In this document: in pieces, positions 8,210-14,490 of the stretch
Layout: every line of letters starts with the position of its first letter
Numbering within the stretch: the stretch's first letter is position 1
NCBI GenBank assembly: GCA_046726955.1
Contig: JBKPBQ010000124.1
Span: 1-16,438, forward strand
DNA from: CAVPGH01 sp046726955
GTDB lineage: Bacteria; Acidobacteriota; Vicinamibacteria; Fen-336
Reading direction: 5' to 3'
Length of the DNA stretch: 16,438 nt
The notes under the pieces: model-generated
The model's database searches: none
Told to the model about the DNA's origin: nothing
The model's input: the letters and a program-made list of their open reading frames with translations, nothing else
Translations under genes and position numbers: made by a program

Positions 8210-9240
8210 GGCTCGGCCGCTTCCTTGCGCGCGCCGAGGGCCCGGAGCTCGGCTTCGATGCTGTCGTTCACGCCGCTCTTGTAGAAAGCCGCGGCCACGC
8301 GCACGCCGTGCTTGATCGCCTGCGCGTTCGACTTGCCGTGCCCGATGACGCAGCAGCCTTTCATGCCGAGCAGAGGCGCCCCTCCGTACTCCGAGGGGTC
8401 GATCCGCCTGCGCACCGCGCGGAAGGCGGGCATGGAGAGCCAGGCCCCGACCTTCGTGCGCGTCGAGCGGGTGAGCTCCTCGCGCAGCAGCTCCACGATC
8501 GACTCGGCGAGCGTCTCGCTCGCCTTCAGCACCACGTTGCCGGTGAAGCCGTCCATGACGATCACGTCGGCCTTGCCGGTGAAGTGGTCGTGCCCCTCGA
8601 CGTTGCCGATGATGTTCAGGCTCGAGTCCTTCAGAACCTCGTGGACCTCCTTCGTCAGCTCGTTCCCCTTCGTCTCCTCCTCGCCCATGCTCATGAGGCC
8701 CACCCGCGGGTTGGGGGTGCGGAAGATGGCGCTGGTGTAGACCTTCCCCATCACCGCGAACTCCTCGAGGTGGCGGGCCTTGCAGTTGGCGTTGGCCCCC
8801 ACGTCGAGGAGGACCGTGCGGCCGCGCAGGTGGGGCACGACCGTGGCCAGGGCGGGGCGGTCCACCTCCTCCAGCGTGCCCAGGACGAGCTTGGCGATCG
8901 TCCAGCAGGCGGCCGTGTTCCCCGCGGAGAAGAACGCGTCCGCCGTGCCGTCGCGCACGCACTCGAGGCCGACCTGGATCGAGGAGCGCTTCTTGAGCGT
9001 CGAGCGGCTGACCTTCTCCCCCATGGCCACGACGGCGGGGGCGTCCACGACCTCGACGGGCAGCGACCCCGCGCCCTGGCGCTGGAGCTCCGCCTGGACC
9101 GCGTCGCGCGGTCCCACGAGCGCTATGCGCAGCCCCAGCTCGCGACAGGCGAGCAGGGCGCCTTCCACCACCACTCCCGGTCCGTGGTCGCCGCCCATGG
9201 CGTCGACCGCGACCCGGGGTGCGGCATTGGAGTCGGCCAT
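8206..9240 (-). CDS. plsX: Phosphate acyltransferase (acyl-ACP:phosphate transacylase)
   Basis: A 344-residue PlsX, which makes acyl-phosphate from acyl-ACP for the PlsY step of phospholipid synthesis. Family motifs run in order: AVDAMGGDHGP (residues 11-21), SAGNTAA (105-111), DVGAN (146-150), GEEETKGNEL (186-195), DGFTGNVVLK (230-239), YGGAPLLG (285-292) and HGKSNAQAI (301-309). Length is normal. The ATG at 9240-9238 lies 28 bp after the rpmF stop; the usual rpmF-plsX neighbourhood supports the call. The 28-bp gap holds a small GGGGC...GCCCC inverted repeat and only a weak ribosome-binding sequence. The stop is shared with the TTG start of fabD. In many bacteria fabH follows plsX; here fabD follows directly. 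Confidence 0.97.
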   Translation of the reverse strand: MADSNAAPRVAVDAMGGDHGPGVVVEGALLACRELGLRIALVGPRDAVQAELQRQGAGSLPVEVVDAPAVVAMGEKVSRSTLKKRSSIQVGLECVRDGTADAFFSAGNTAACWTIAKLVLGTLEEVDRPALATVVPHLRGRTVLLDVGANANCKARHLEEFAVMGKVYTSAIFRTPNPRVGLMSMGEEETKGNELTKEVHEVLKDSSLNIIGNVEGHDHFTGKADVIVMDGFTGNVVLKASETLAESIVELLREELTRSTRTKVGAWLSMPAFRAVRRRIDPSEYGGAPLLGMKGCCVIGHGKSNAQAIKHGVRVAAAFYKSGVNDSIEAELRALGARKEAAEP

Positions 9241-9248
9241 CGTGTCTC

Positions 9249-9266
9249 GGGGCTTGGCCTCGCCCC
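9249..9266 (-). repeat. Small inverted repeat between rpmF and plsX
   Basis: GGGGC and GCCCC arms of five bases are separated by eight bases, filling most of the 28-bp gap between the rpmF stop and the plsX start. In the transcript this could fold just upstream of the plsX start codon, where the ribosome-binding sequence is poor. It has no following T-run, so it is not an intrinsic terminator. In DNA this rich in G+C such a short stem can arise by chance. Confidence 0.3.
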
Positions 9267-9268
9267 GG

Positions 9269-9451
9269 CTAGACCTCGGGGACCTCGATCACCTGCTTGC
9301 CCTTGTAGTGGCCGCAGCGGGGGCAGACGCGGTGCGAGAGCTTGGGCTCGTGGCACTGCGGGCAGAGCGACAGCCCCGGGGCGGAGAGGTGGTCGTGGGC
9401 GCGGCGGCGGTCGCGGCGGGCCTTGGAATGGCGGCGCTTCGGATTGGGCAT
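9269..9451 (-). CDS. rpmF: 50S ribosomal protein L32
   Basis: A 60-residue L32. The N-terminus MPNPKRRHSKARRDRRRAH is the typical highly basic rRNA-binding part (usually MAVPKRKTS or similar), and the second half is a zinc ribbon with Cys30 and Cys33 (CPQC) and Cys43 and Cys46 (CPRC), followed by GHYKGKQVI. This is the four-cysteine, zinc-containing form rather than the cysteine-free paralogue some bacteria use in zinc starvation. The ATG at 9451-9449 is preceded by AGGAG eight bases upstream. The gene lies between the DUF177/YceD gene and plsX, its usual place, linking ribosome assembly to lipid synthesis in one transcript. Confidence 0.98.
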   Translation of the reverse strand: MPNPKRRHSKARRDRRRAHDHLSAPGLSLCPQCHEPKLSHRVCPRCGHYKGKQVIEVPEV

Positions 9452-9461
9452 CGTGGGACTC

Positions 9462-10007
9462 CTATTTGTCGTCGAAGAGCTTCTTGAGGCCGGCGAAGCG
9501 GGGGTCTCCCGCTTCCTCCGGGGCCGGGCATCCGCAGCTCTCCATGTTCCGGTTGCGGCCGCAGGACGGGCAGCGCCCGCGGCACTCCTCGCGGCAGAGA
9601 CGCTTCAGGGGAAGGGCGAGGAAGCACTGCTCGCGCACCACTTCCCCGAGGTCCAGCCGGTCTCCCTTGTAGTAGCCGACGACCATGTCGCGGTCCGTCA
9701 GCTCGACCTCGTCTTCCTCCTCCTGGTCGTCGTCCGGCCGGTGAGGAAGGTAGAAGAGGTCGAGGTCCTGCTCCAGCCGGAAGGAGAAGGGCTCCAGGCA
9801 CCTGCCGCACTCGAGGTTCAGGGGGGCGGAGAGGTGGCCGCGGACGTGGACGCTCGTGCTGTCCACGAGCTCCACGTGTGCGCGGAGCCGTCCTCCGCGG
9901 TCGAGGGTGAAGTCCCCCTCGCCCTCCACGTGCACGCTCGCGGGGTCGAGGGGCTCGTCGAGCTCGAGCCCCTCCGGTGGGATCTGGGAGATCTCTATGA
10001 CCAGCAT
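9462..10007 (-). CDS. yceD: DUF177/YceD family protein (large ribosomal RNA accumulation protein)
   Basis: A 181-residue YceD-family protein, found almost universally next to rpmF and linked in the literature to accumulation of 23S rRNA. The family core is visible: LNLECGRCLEPF (residues 63-73) with Cys67 and Cys70, and a C-terminal cysteine-rich stretch CREECRGRCPSCG with Cys138, 142, 146, 149, then Cys158 and Cys160, which could hold a metal. An acidic stretch (PDDDQEEEDEVEL) lies at 91-103. I chose the ATG at 10007-10005. The frame stays open further upstream into miaA, but that part has no family similarity. A TTG at 10022-10020 is a possible alternative that would add five residues. The ATG has no strong ribosome-binding sequence. 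It is the first gene of the long lipid/ETF run and follows a promoter-like sequence. Confidence 0.9.
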   Translation of the reverse strand: MLVIEISQIPPEGLELDEPLDPASVHVEGEGDFTLDRGGRLRAHVELVDSTSVHVRGHLSAPLNLECGRCLEPFSFRLEQDLDLFYLPHRPDDDQEEEDEVELTDRDMVVGYYKGDRLDLGEVVREQCFLALPLKRLCREECRGRCPSCGRNRNMESCGCPAPEEAGDPRFAGLKKLFDDK

Positions 10008-10022
10008 CGCCGTGTCGATCAA

Positions 10023-10058
10023 ACCCCCAATTTTCCCGGATTTAGGCCGTCTCGTCAA
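10023..10058 (-). promoter_or_regulatory. Predicted sigma-70-type promoter of the yceD-rpmF-plsX-fab-etf run
   Basis: TTGACG (10058-10053, five of six to the -35 consensus) is separated by exactly 17 bases from GAAAAT (10035-10030, four of six to the -10 consensus). The -35 element overlaps the miaA TGA stop. This 47-bp gap is one of the few AT-rich patches in the window. The expected transcription start near 10023 would leave only about 15 untranslated bases before the yceD ATG. Prediction is from sequence only. Confidence 0.55.
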
Positions 10059-10975
10059 GGACTTGGCGCGAGGTCGAGCCAGCTCTCGACTGTCCGCCGG
10101 GCGTCCTCGGCGTCCGCTCGCCACTCCGCCTCCGTCTGGTGCCGGAACCACGTGCGCTGCCGCTTCGCGAAGCGCACGGTGGCGGTGACGATAGCATGGC
10201 CGAGGTCCCGGACCGGCATCCGCCCCTGGATCACGTCCACGGCCTGCCGATAGCCGATCGCCTGCAGGGGGCGGATGTCGGGAGGGAAACGCTCGAGCAG
10301 TCCCCGTACCTCGTCGAGCAGCCCCTGCTCGATCATCCTCTTCGTCCTCGCCTCGATGCGCGCCTTCAAGGAGTCCCGGCCGGGATCGAGCACGAGGACG
10401 TGCGGACGAAACCCTTCCAGCCTCGTTGAGCCGCCCCGGTGATGCTCCGAGATCGGCTTCCCCGTCGTCCAGAAGACCTCGAGGGCCCGGATCACGCGAA
10501 CGCGGTCCTTCGGCGGAATGCGTGCGGCGGCGGCCGGGTCGACCCGGCTCAGCAAGCGCCAGAGCCGCGGATCGCCGAATCGGGCGGCCATCCGCTCGAA
10601 GCGGCCCCGCAGCGGCTCCGACCGCGAAGGGCCCGTGAACAGGCCGGTGAGGAGCGCACGCAGATAGAGCCCGGTTCCTCCAACGACGATGGCGAGCCGG
10701 TCCCGCGCTGCGATCTCTCGAATGGCGGCGCGGGCTCGCTCGCCGTAATCGGCCGCCGAGAACGGCTGGTCGGGCTCGACGACGTCCAGCAGGTGGTGCT
10801 CGATCTCGGCCCGCTCGGCCGGGGTGGCCTTGGCGCTGCCGATGTCCAGGCCGCGGTAGACCTGGAGGCTGTCGCAGGAGACGACTTCCCCGCCGCGCTC
10901 GCGGCAGATCTGCAGGGCCAGGTCGCTCTTGCCGGCCCCCGTGGGGCCGACGATGGCGATCAGGGGAGGGTCCAC
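10055..10975 (-). CDS. miaA: tRNA dimethylallyltransferase (tRNA A37 isopentenyltransferase)
   Basis: A 306-residue MiaA, which transfers the dimethylallyl group to N6 of A37 in tRNAs reading codons that begin with U. Motifs: P-loop GPTGAGKS (residues 10-17), SCDSLQVYRGLDIGSAK (33-49) with catalytic Asp35, VVGGTGLYLRAL (97-108), QAIGYRQ (238-244) and the C-terminal RFAKRQRTWFRHQ (268-280) tRNA-contacting segment. Length is usual. The start is GTG at 10975-10973, the only ATG/GTG/TTG close before the P-loop. It lies inside the last codons of the small upstream reading frame (16-base overlap) and has no clear ribosome-binding site of its own, suggesting coupled translation. Hfq and mutL, common neighbours in proteobacteria, are absent. 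Confidence 0.97.
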   Translation of the reverse strand: MDPPLIAIVGPTGAGKSDLALQICRERGGEVVSCDSLQVYRGLDIGSAKATPAERAEIEHHLLDVVEPDQPFSAADYGERARAAIREIAARDRLAIVVGGTGLYLRALLTGLFTGPSRSEPLRGRFERMAARFGDPRLWRLLSRVDPAAAARIPPKDRVRVIRALEVFWTTGKPISEHHRGGSTRLEGFRPHVLVLDPGRDSLKARIEARTKRMIEQGLLDEVRGLLERFPPDIRPLQAIGYRQAVDVIQGRMPVRDLGHAIVTATVRFAKRQRTWFRHQTEAEWRADAEDARRTVESWLDLAPSP

Positions 10976-11052
10976 AGCCGCCAGACGAGAAGGAGGAGGA
11001 CGGCCAGAAGCACGATCACGGCCCCCCGGACCTGCGCGGGGGTCAGCCTCAA
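10960..11052 (-). CDS. Predicted 30-residue single-pass membrane peptide
   Basis: A 31-codon frame (with stop) fills the 73-bp space between the DUF4388 gene and miaA. Its TTG start (11052-11050) overlaps the DUF4388 TGA stop, the same TTGA arrangement as plsX-fabD. Its last 16 bases overlap the miaA start. The product is RLTPAQVRGAVIVLL followed by AVLLLLVWRLWTLP: a short basic, polar N-terminus, one hydrophobic segment of about 17 residues (about 10-26) and an interfacial Trp/Arg end, as expected for a small inner-membrane peptide. No family is recognised. Support is the overlap at both ends and the coherent membrane segment. Against it are the TTG start, the lack of a clear ribosome-binding site and the shortness, since chance Leu/Val-rich frames occur in GC-rich DNA. 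Confidence 0.45.
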   Translation of the reverse strand: MRLTPAQVRGAVIVLLAVLLLLVWRLWTLP

Positions 11053-12167
11053 CTCTCGCGGAAGGCCTTGATGATCGCCGTCTCGTGCTCCGCCCCGAGC
11101 GTGCGCTTCACCGCCAGAAGCTGGGCGTAGAGCAGCTCGTTGAGGGCGTCCACCAGGCGGCCGCGGCGCTCCTCCTCCGGGAGCTTGTTGAGGTTCCTCT
11201 CCACGAGCGCGGCGTCGAGCGAGCCGTCCTTCTGCAGCTTGATCCCGGCGAACACGTCCTTGCGCGACTCGCGCAGCGCGGAAAGGTACTTCTCGAGCAC
11301 GTTCTCCGCGATCGGCCCCACCTCGCGCACCATGTGCCGGAAGACGTAGCTGTACTTCTGGTTGAACGAGTCCATGACGGAGTAGAGCGTGTCCTCGGGC
11401 ACGAAGTCCTGGTCGAGGGTGCGCACCTTCTTGCCCTTGATGCGCACGAGCCCGGAGCTGATGAGCGCGTAGAGGACCTTGAGCGTCTCGTTGTCGCCGA
11501 TCTCGCTGTCCTGGCAGATCTCGAGGATGCTCCGCTCGCCGTCGATGAGCTCCACCACGTGCGTCTCGTAGGGCTCGAGGACGCCGTCGGGAGCGGCGCC
11601 CACCCTCTCCGGGACGAGCGCTCCGTCGGGATAGCGGCCGGTGATCGCCCCGTTCGCGTCCACTCGCCGCACGCCCTCCAGGATGAGGCTCGTCACGTCG
11701 AGGTCGACCGTGATCTTCTCCTTGTCGGGAAGCGTCGACTCCTCGAAGTGGAACTGGCCCTCCTCCCACATGAAGATGCTGAAGACGATCTCGCGGACCT
11801 GGGTCTGGACGCCCTCCCAGAGGTCCTTCGGGGAGAGCGCCCCCATCTCCACGAGCACCTTGCCCTGGCGCTTGCCCTTGGTGATGGCCTTGATCGACGC
11901 CTCGTACTCCTCGACCGTGATCTTCCCCTCGCGGATGAGGATCTCCCCCAGCCGGTCGTTGGGGAGGTTGCTGGAGGCGAAGACGACCCGTCCGCCCTTG
12001 AGGTAGAGGGCCTTGCGGGCGCCCCCCGAGACGAGCGAGAGCACTCCCGTCGCGTTCGTTAGGCGCAGGTGCTGCAGGATGTCGGGGAGGGCGAGCTGGG
12101 TGAGCTGCCCCCGCAGTCCTCCGGGGACCAGGAACGGCTCGAATCGTTTGGGCAGCGGAGTCGTCAT
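11049..12167 (-). CDS. DUF4388 domain-containing protein
   Basis: A 372-residue cytoplasmic protein. The N-terminal DUF4388 domain (about residues 17-125) is clear from GGLRGQLTQLALPDILQHL, ATGVLSLVSGG, ALYLKGGRVVFASSNLPNDRLGEIL and the helical KITVEEYEASIKAI. The region 115-165 (FMWEEGQFHFEE) is usual in this family. Residues about 200-245 (LIDGERSILEICQDS to LISSGLVRI) look like a winged-helix-like module. The last 100 residues are predicted mostly helical. DUF4388 proteins are common in Acidobacteriota and Myxococcota, often fused to or near response regulators and linked to motility or polarity signalling, but a biochemical role is not established. No signal peptide or receiver domain is present. 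The ATG at 12167-12165 is 64 bp after the SpoIID-protein stop and follows a good promoter-like sequence; it lacks a strong ribosome-binding site. Confidence 0.85.
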   Translation of the reverse strand: MTTPLPKRFEPFLVPGGLRGQLTQLALPDILQHLRLTNATGVLSLVSGGARKALYLKGGRVVFASSNLPNDRLGEILIREGKITVEEYEASIKAITKGKRQGKVLVEMGALSPKDLWEGVQTQVREIVFSIFMWEEGQFHFEESTLPDKEKITVDLDVTSLILEGVRRVDANGAITGRYPDGALVPERVGAAPDGVLEPYETHVVELIDGERSILEICQDSEIGDNETLKVLYALISSGLVRIKGKKVRTLDQDFVPEDTLYSVMDSFNQKYSYVFRHMVREVGPIAENVLEKYLSALRESRKDVFAGIKLQKDGSLDAALVERNLNKLPEEERRGRLVDALNELLYAQLLAVKRTLGAEHETAIIKAFRES

Positions 12168-12180
12168 GCGCGGTCGAGGA

Positions 12181-12217
12181 TCGGACGATTCTAAGGGGAG
12201 ACGAGCCGAGCGGGCAA
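12181..12217 (-). promoter_or_regulatory. Predicted sigma-70-type promoter of the DUF4388-sORF-miaA genes
   Basis: TTGCCC (12217-12212, four of six) and TAGAAT (12193-12188, five of six) are 18 bases apart in the 64-bp gap before the DUF4388 gene. A start near 12181 would give a leader of about 14 bases before the ATG. The -35 element abuts the GC palindrome at 12218-12233. Confidence 0.55.
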
Positions 12218-12233
12218 GACGCGCGCGCGCGTC
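12218..12233. repeat. Perfect 16-bp palindrome of alternating GC
   Basis: GACGCGCGCGCGCGTC is a perfect self-complementary sequence whose right end overlaps the stop codon of the SpoIID-domain gene and whose left end touches the -35 element of the next promoter. Alternating purine-pyrimidine GC runs can adopt Z-DNA, and a palindrome beside a -35 box could bind a dimeric regulator; either is inference. No T-run follows, so it is not a standard terminator. Confidence 0.5.
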
Positions 12234-14490
12234 AGTCGAACGCCTTCTGCAGGACGATGCCGGTGTAGTAGTGCTGGAGGATCTCCTCGTACGTCGCGCC
12301 CGCCTGGGCCATCCCGAACGCCCCCACCTGGCAGAGCCCCACTCCGTGCCCCCAGCCCTTGCCGGTGATCACGAAGCGCTCGACCTGGCCCTTGGCGTCG
12401 AGCTCGCGATCCACGACGAAGAGGTTCTCGCGGAGGTTCATCCCCGACCGCACGCGCAGGCCCTTGAGCACGACCTCGCCGTCCGTCCCGAGGACGGACA
12501 GCTCGACCACGCGCCCGGAGACTCCGAGGCGACGCGGCACGACGTCCTTCACACGGCCCACGCTCCCGTAGCGCGAGAGCGACTTCGCGACGTCGGCGGG
12601 GGTCAGGCGGACTTCCCAGCGGTAGTAGCGCGAGCTGCGGTCGGCCGCCGCACCCTTCCGAGTCTGCTCCGCCTCCAGGAACGACACGACGCCGTTCTCG
12701 AGGACGAAGTTCACCTTGTCCCCGACCCGCAGCGTGAGCTCGGACGCGGCGGCGGGTGTCCCGTCCAGGCTGCGGAAGAAGTGCGCGGTGACGTCGACCG
12801 GGTACGACTCCGGCGACTCGCCGCGGATGACCGTGATCTGCCCCTCGGACGCACCCGCGAAGTCCGCGCTCACGAGGCCGGGCAGGCCCGCCTTCTCCGC
12901 CGCCCGCGCGAGGAGGGTCACGGCCTCGCCGCGCGTCAGGGGCGCGCCTGGCCGGAGCGTGTTGTCGGGGAACGGGGAGAGGACGCCTTCCTGGACGAGC
13001 ACGGCCGCCGCCAGCCGCTCGCCTTCCCCTCCGAGCTCGTCCCGGTCCTCGACCTTCAGGAGGTAGTCGGTGTCCTGCGGGGCGAGGAGCCGCTTGCCCC
13101 TCTCCTCCCAGCAGAGCGTCCCCACCACGTACTGGACGAAGTGGCCCCGGCGCGAGAGCGGCGAGGCGACGTGGACGTCGCAGGCCCGGCGCTTGAGCGC
13201 CGTCTCCATCCGCGAGGCCCAGCCCTTGATCTCGGCATCCGTGGGGATCCCGGCCAGGACGGGAGCCGAGTACGTCCGCGGCTCGAGGATCCCGAGGGAG
13301 AGGAGGAGCGCCAGGTCGCGGCCCCGGCTCGCATCGCCGGGCACCTCGCGGGGCGCGGCCTTCGTCTTGAGCGTGCTCCAGGCCTTGCTCTCGGGAGCGC
13401 AGGCGACGCCCTTGAGGTACGGGATAGCCTCGCCGTCGAAGATGTTCTCGGCGTCCTCGGTGTGCCCGCCGCACGTGGACGTGTAATAGGCGTTGATGGG
13501 ACGGCCGTGCCAGGTCGCCACGAGGCCCCGGGTCTCCGCCACCGCGCGGTCCGTGGCCGGCGTCTCCGTGGACTGGCCCCTGTAGACCTGGCAGGCAGGA
13601 GTCGCGCAGATGTCGTAGCCGAGCTTCTCGAACTCGCCTTTGTGGTTGAGCACGTAGCTCCGCGCGGCCACGGCCTGCGCCTTGAGCGCCTCGGCCTGGG
13701 GAAACGCCTGGGGCGAGAGCTCGTTCGGCACCACGCCGCGGAGGTAGTCCTCGATGTTCGCGACATTGACGACGCTGAGGACACCCTCCCCGGCGGCGCG
13801 CACCTCGAGGAGGCCGCGGAAGGGCGTGGCGTCGGCCGACAGCAGCTCCGTCGCGACCGCGGGCTCGACCGACGCCTGCTCCATCTCGTCCCCGGTCTCG
13901 AGGAGACGCAGCCGCCCACCCGATCCCGGCTCGAGCCGCTCTTCCACCACGAAGGAGCTCGGAAGGCCGCTGCGGCCCAGACGGTTGACGAGCCGGAGCG
14001 CGTCGTCGCGCGTCGGGTAGTCGCCGACCCTCACCTGGTGCGTGGCGCTCGCCGCGTTCGGCTCGACGGTCGGGACGAGGCCGGTCGTCACCTGGACCCG
14101 CTCCGCGAGCGCGCGGGCGCCCTGCTCTTCACGCAGGCTCGCCACCTGAACGCGGTAGCGCGGAGGCGACGGGGGCTGGGTGGAGGCCGAGGCGAACGTC
14201 GCCCGCGGCAGGTGGAAGGGCTCGAGCCGGCCGGCGACGCGGACCACGACGCCGGAGTCGGCGCCGATCGAGACGCGCGGGACCTCGGTGAGGATTCCCA
14301 CACGCACGACCGGCGGCGGCACGACGATGCCCGGCGTGGGCGTCGCGCGGGGAGCGGGAGTCGTGGCGACCGAGGGCGCAGTCGGACCCGCGACCTTGAC
14401 GGTCCGGCAGCTCGAGGCGGCAAACCAAGCCGCCACCGCCGCCGCGGCCCACGCCGCAGCGGACCTTTTTACGGCGCCATGACGTCTCAC
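12232..14490 (-). CDS. SPOR and SpoIID/LytB domain envelope protein with an SLH-like insert
   Basis: A 752-residue exported peptidoglycan-directed protein. Residues 1-28 form a signal sequence ending in ASSC; Cys28 may be lipidated, though the lipobox is weak. A Pro/Thr-rich linker (about 35-60) precedes a short beta domain typical of SpoIID/LytB proteins (VRVGILTEVPRVSIG). A SPOR-like domain follows (about 110-185, YRVQVASLREEQGARALAER), which binds denuded glycan. The SpoIID domain begins about 225: DYLRGVVPNELSP holds the likely catalytic Glu257, then ALKAQAVAARSYVL, and STCGGHTED with metal-type Cys340 and His343. An insert of about 330 residues contains an SLH-like piece (about 495-535, FPDNTLRPGAPLTRGEAVTLL). 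The domain resumes with GKGWGHGVGLCQVGAFGMA (710-728). SpoIID proteins are lytic transglycosylases acting on stripped glycan, about 340 residues in Bacillus. The start is GTG at 14490-14488, overlapping the TonB-like stop by four bases. Confidence 0.9.
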   Translation of the reverse strand: MRRHGAVKRSAAAWAAAAVAAWFAASSCRTVKVAGPTAPSVATTPAPRATPTPGIVVPPPVVRVGILTEVPRVSIGADSGVVVRVAGRLEPFHLPRATFASASTQPPSPPRYRVQVASLREEQGARALAERVQVTTGLVPTVEPNAASATHQVRVGDYPTRDDALRLVNRLGRSGLPSSFVVEERLEPGSGGRLRLLETGDEMEQASVEPAVATELLSADATPFRGLLEVRAAGEGVLSVVNVANIEDYLRGVVPNELSPQAFPQAEALKAQAVAARSYVLNHKGEFEKLGYDICATPACQVYRGQSTETPATDRAVAETRGLVATWHGRPINAYYTSTCGGHTEDAENIFDGEAIPYLKGVACAPESKAWSTLKTKAAPREVPGDASRGRDLALLLSLGILEPRTYSAPVLAGIPTDAEIKGWASRMETALKRRACDVHVASPLSRRGHFVQYVVGTLCWEERGKRLLAPQDTDYLLKVEDRDELGGEGERLAAAVLVQEGVLSPFPDNTLRPGAPLTRGEAVTLLARAAEKAGLPGLVSADFAGASEGQITVIRGESPESYPVDVTAHFFRSLDGTPAAASELTLRVGDKVNFVLENGVVSFLEAEQTRKGAAADRSSRYYRWEVRLTPADVAKSLSRYGSVGRVKDVVPRRLGVSGRVVELSVLGTDGEVVLKGLRVRSGMNLRENLFVVDRELDAKGQVERFVITGKGWGHGVGLCQVGAFGMAQAGATYEEILQHYYTGIVLQKAFD

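Noticed and set aside
4113..8315. A 1,400-codon open frame on the plus strand opposite etfB, fabF, acpP, fabG and fabD.
   Set aside because: Its translation is Arg/Ala/Gly/His-rich low-complexity sequence without family motifs, and the opposite strand encodes five clear enzymes. Long antisense frames are expected where third positions are nearly all G or C.
10008..10151. An upstream extension of the yceD frame into miaA.
   Set aside because: The added residues are basic, low-complexity and lie opposite no family similarity; the conserved YceD start (LVIEISQIP) begins at the chosen ATG.
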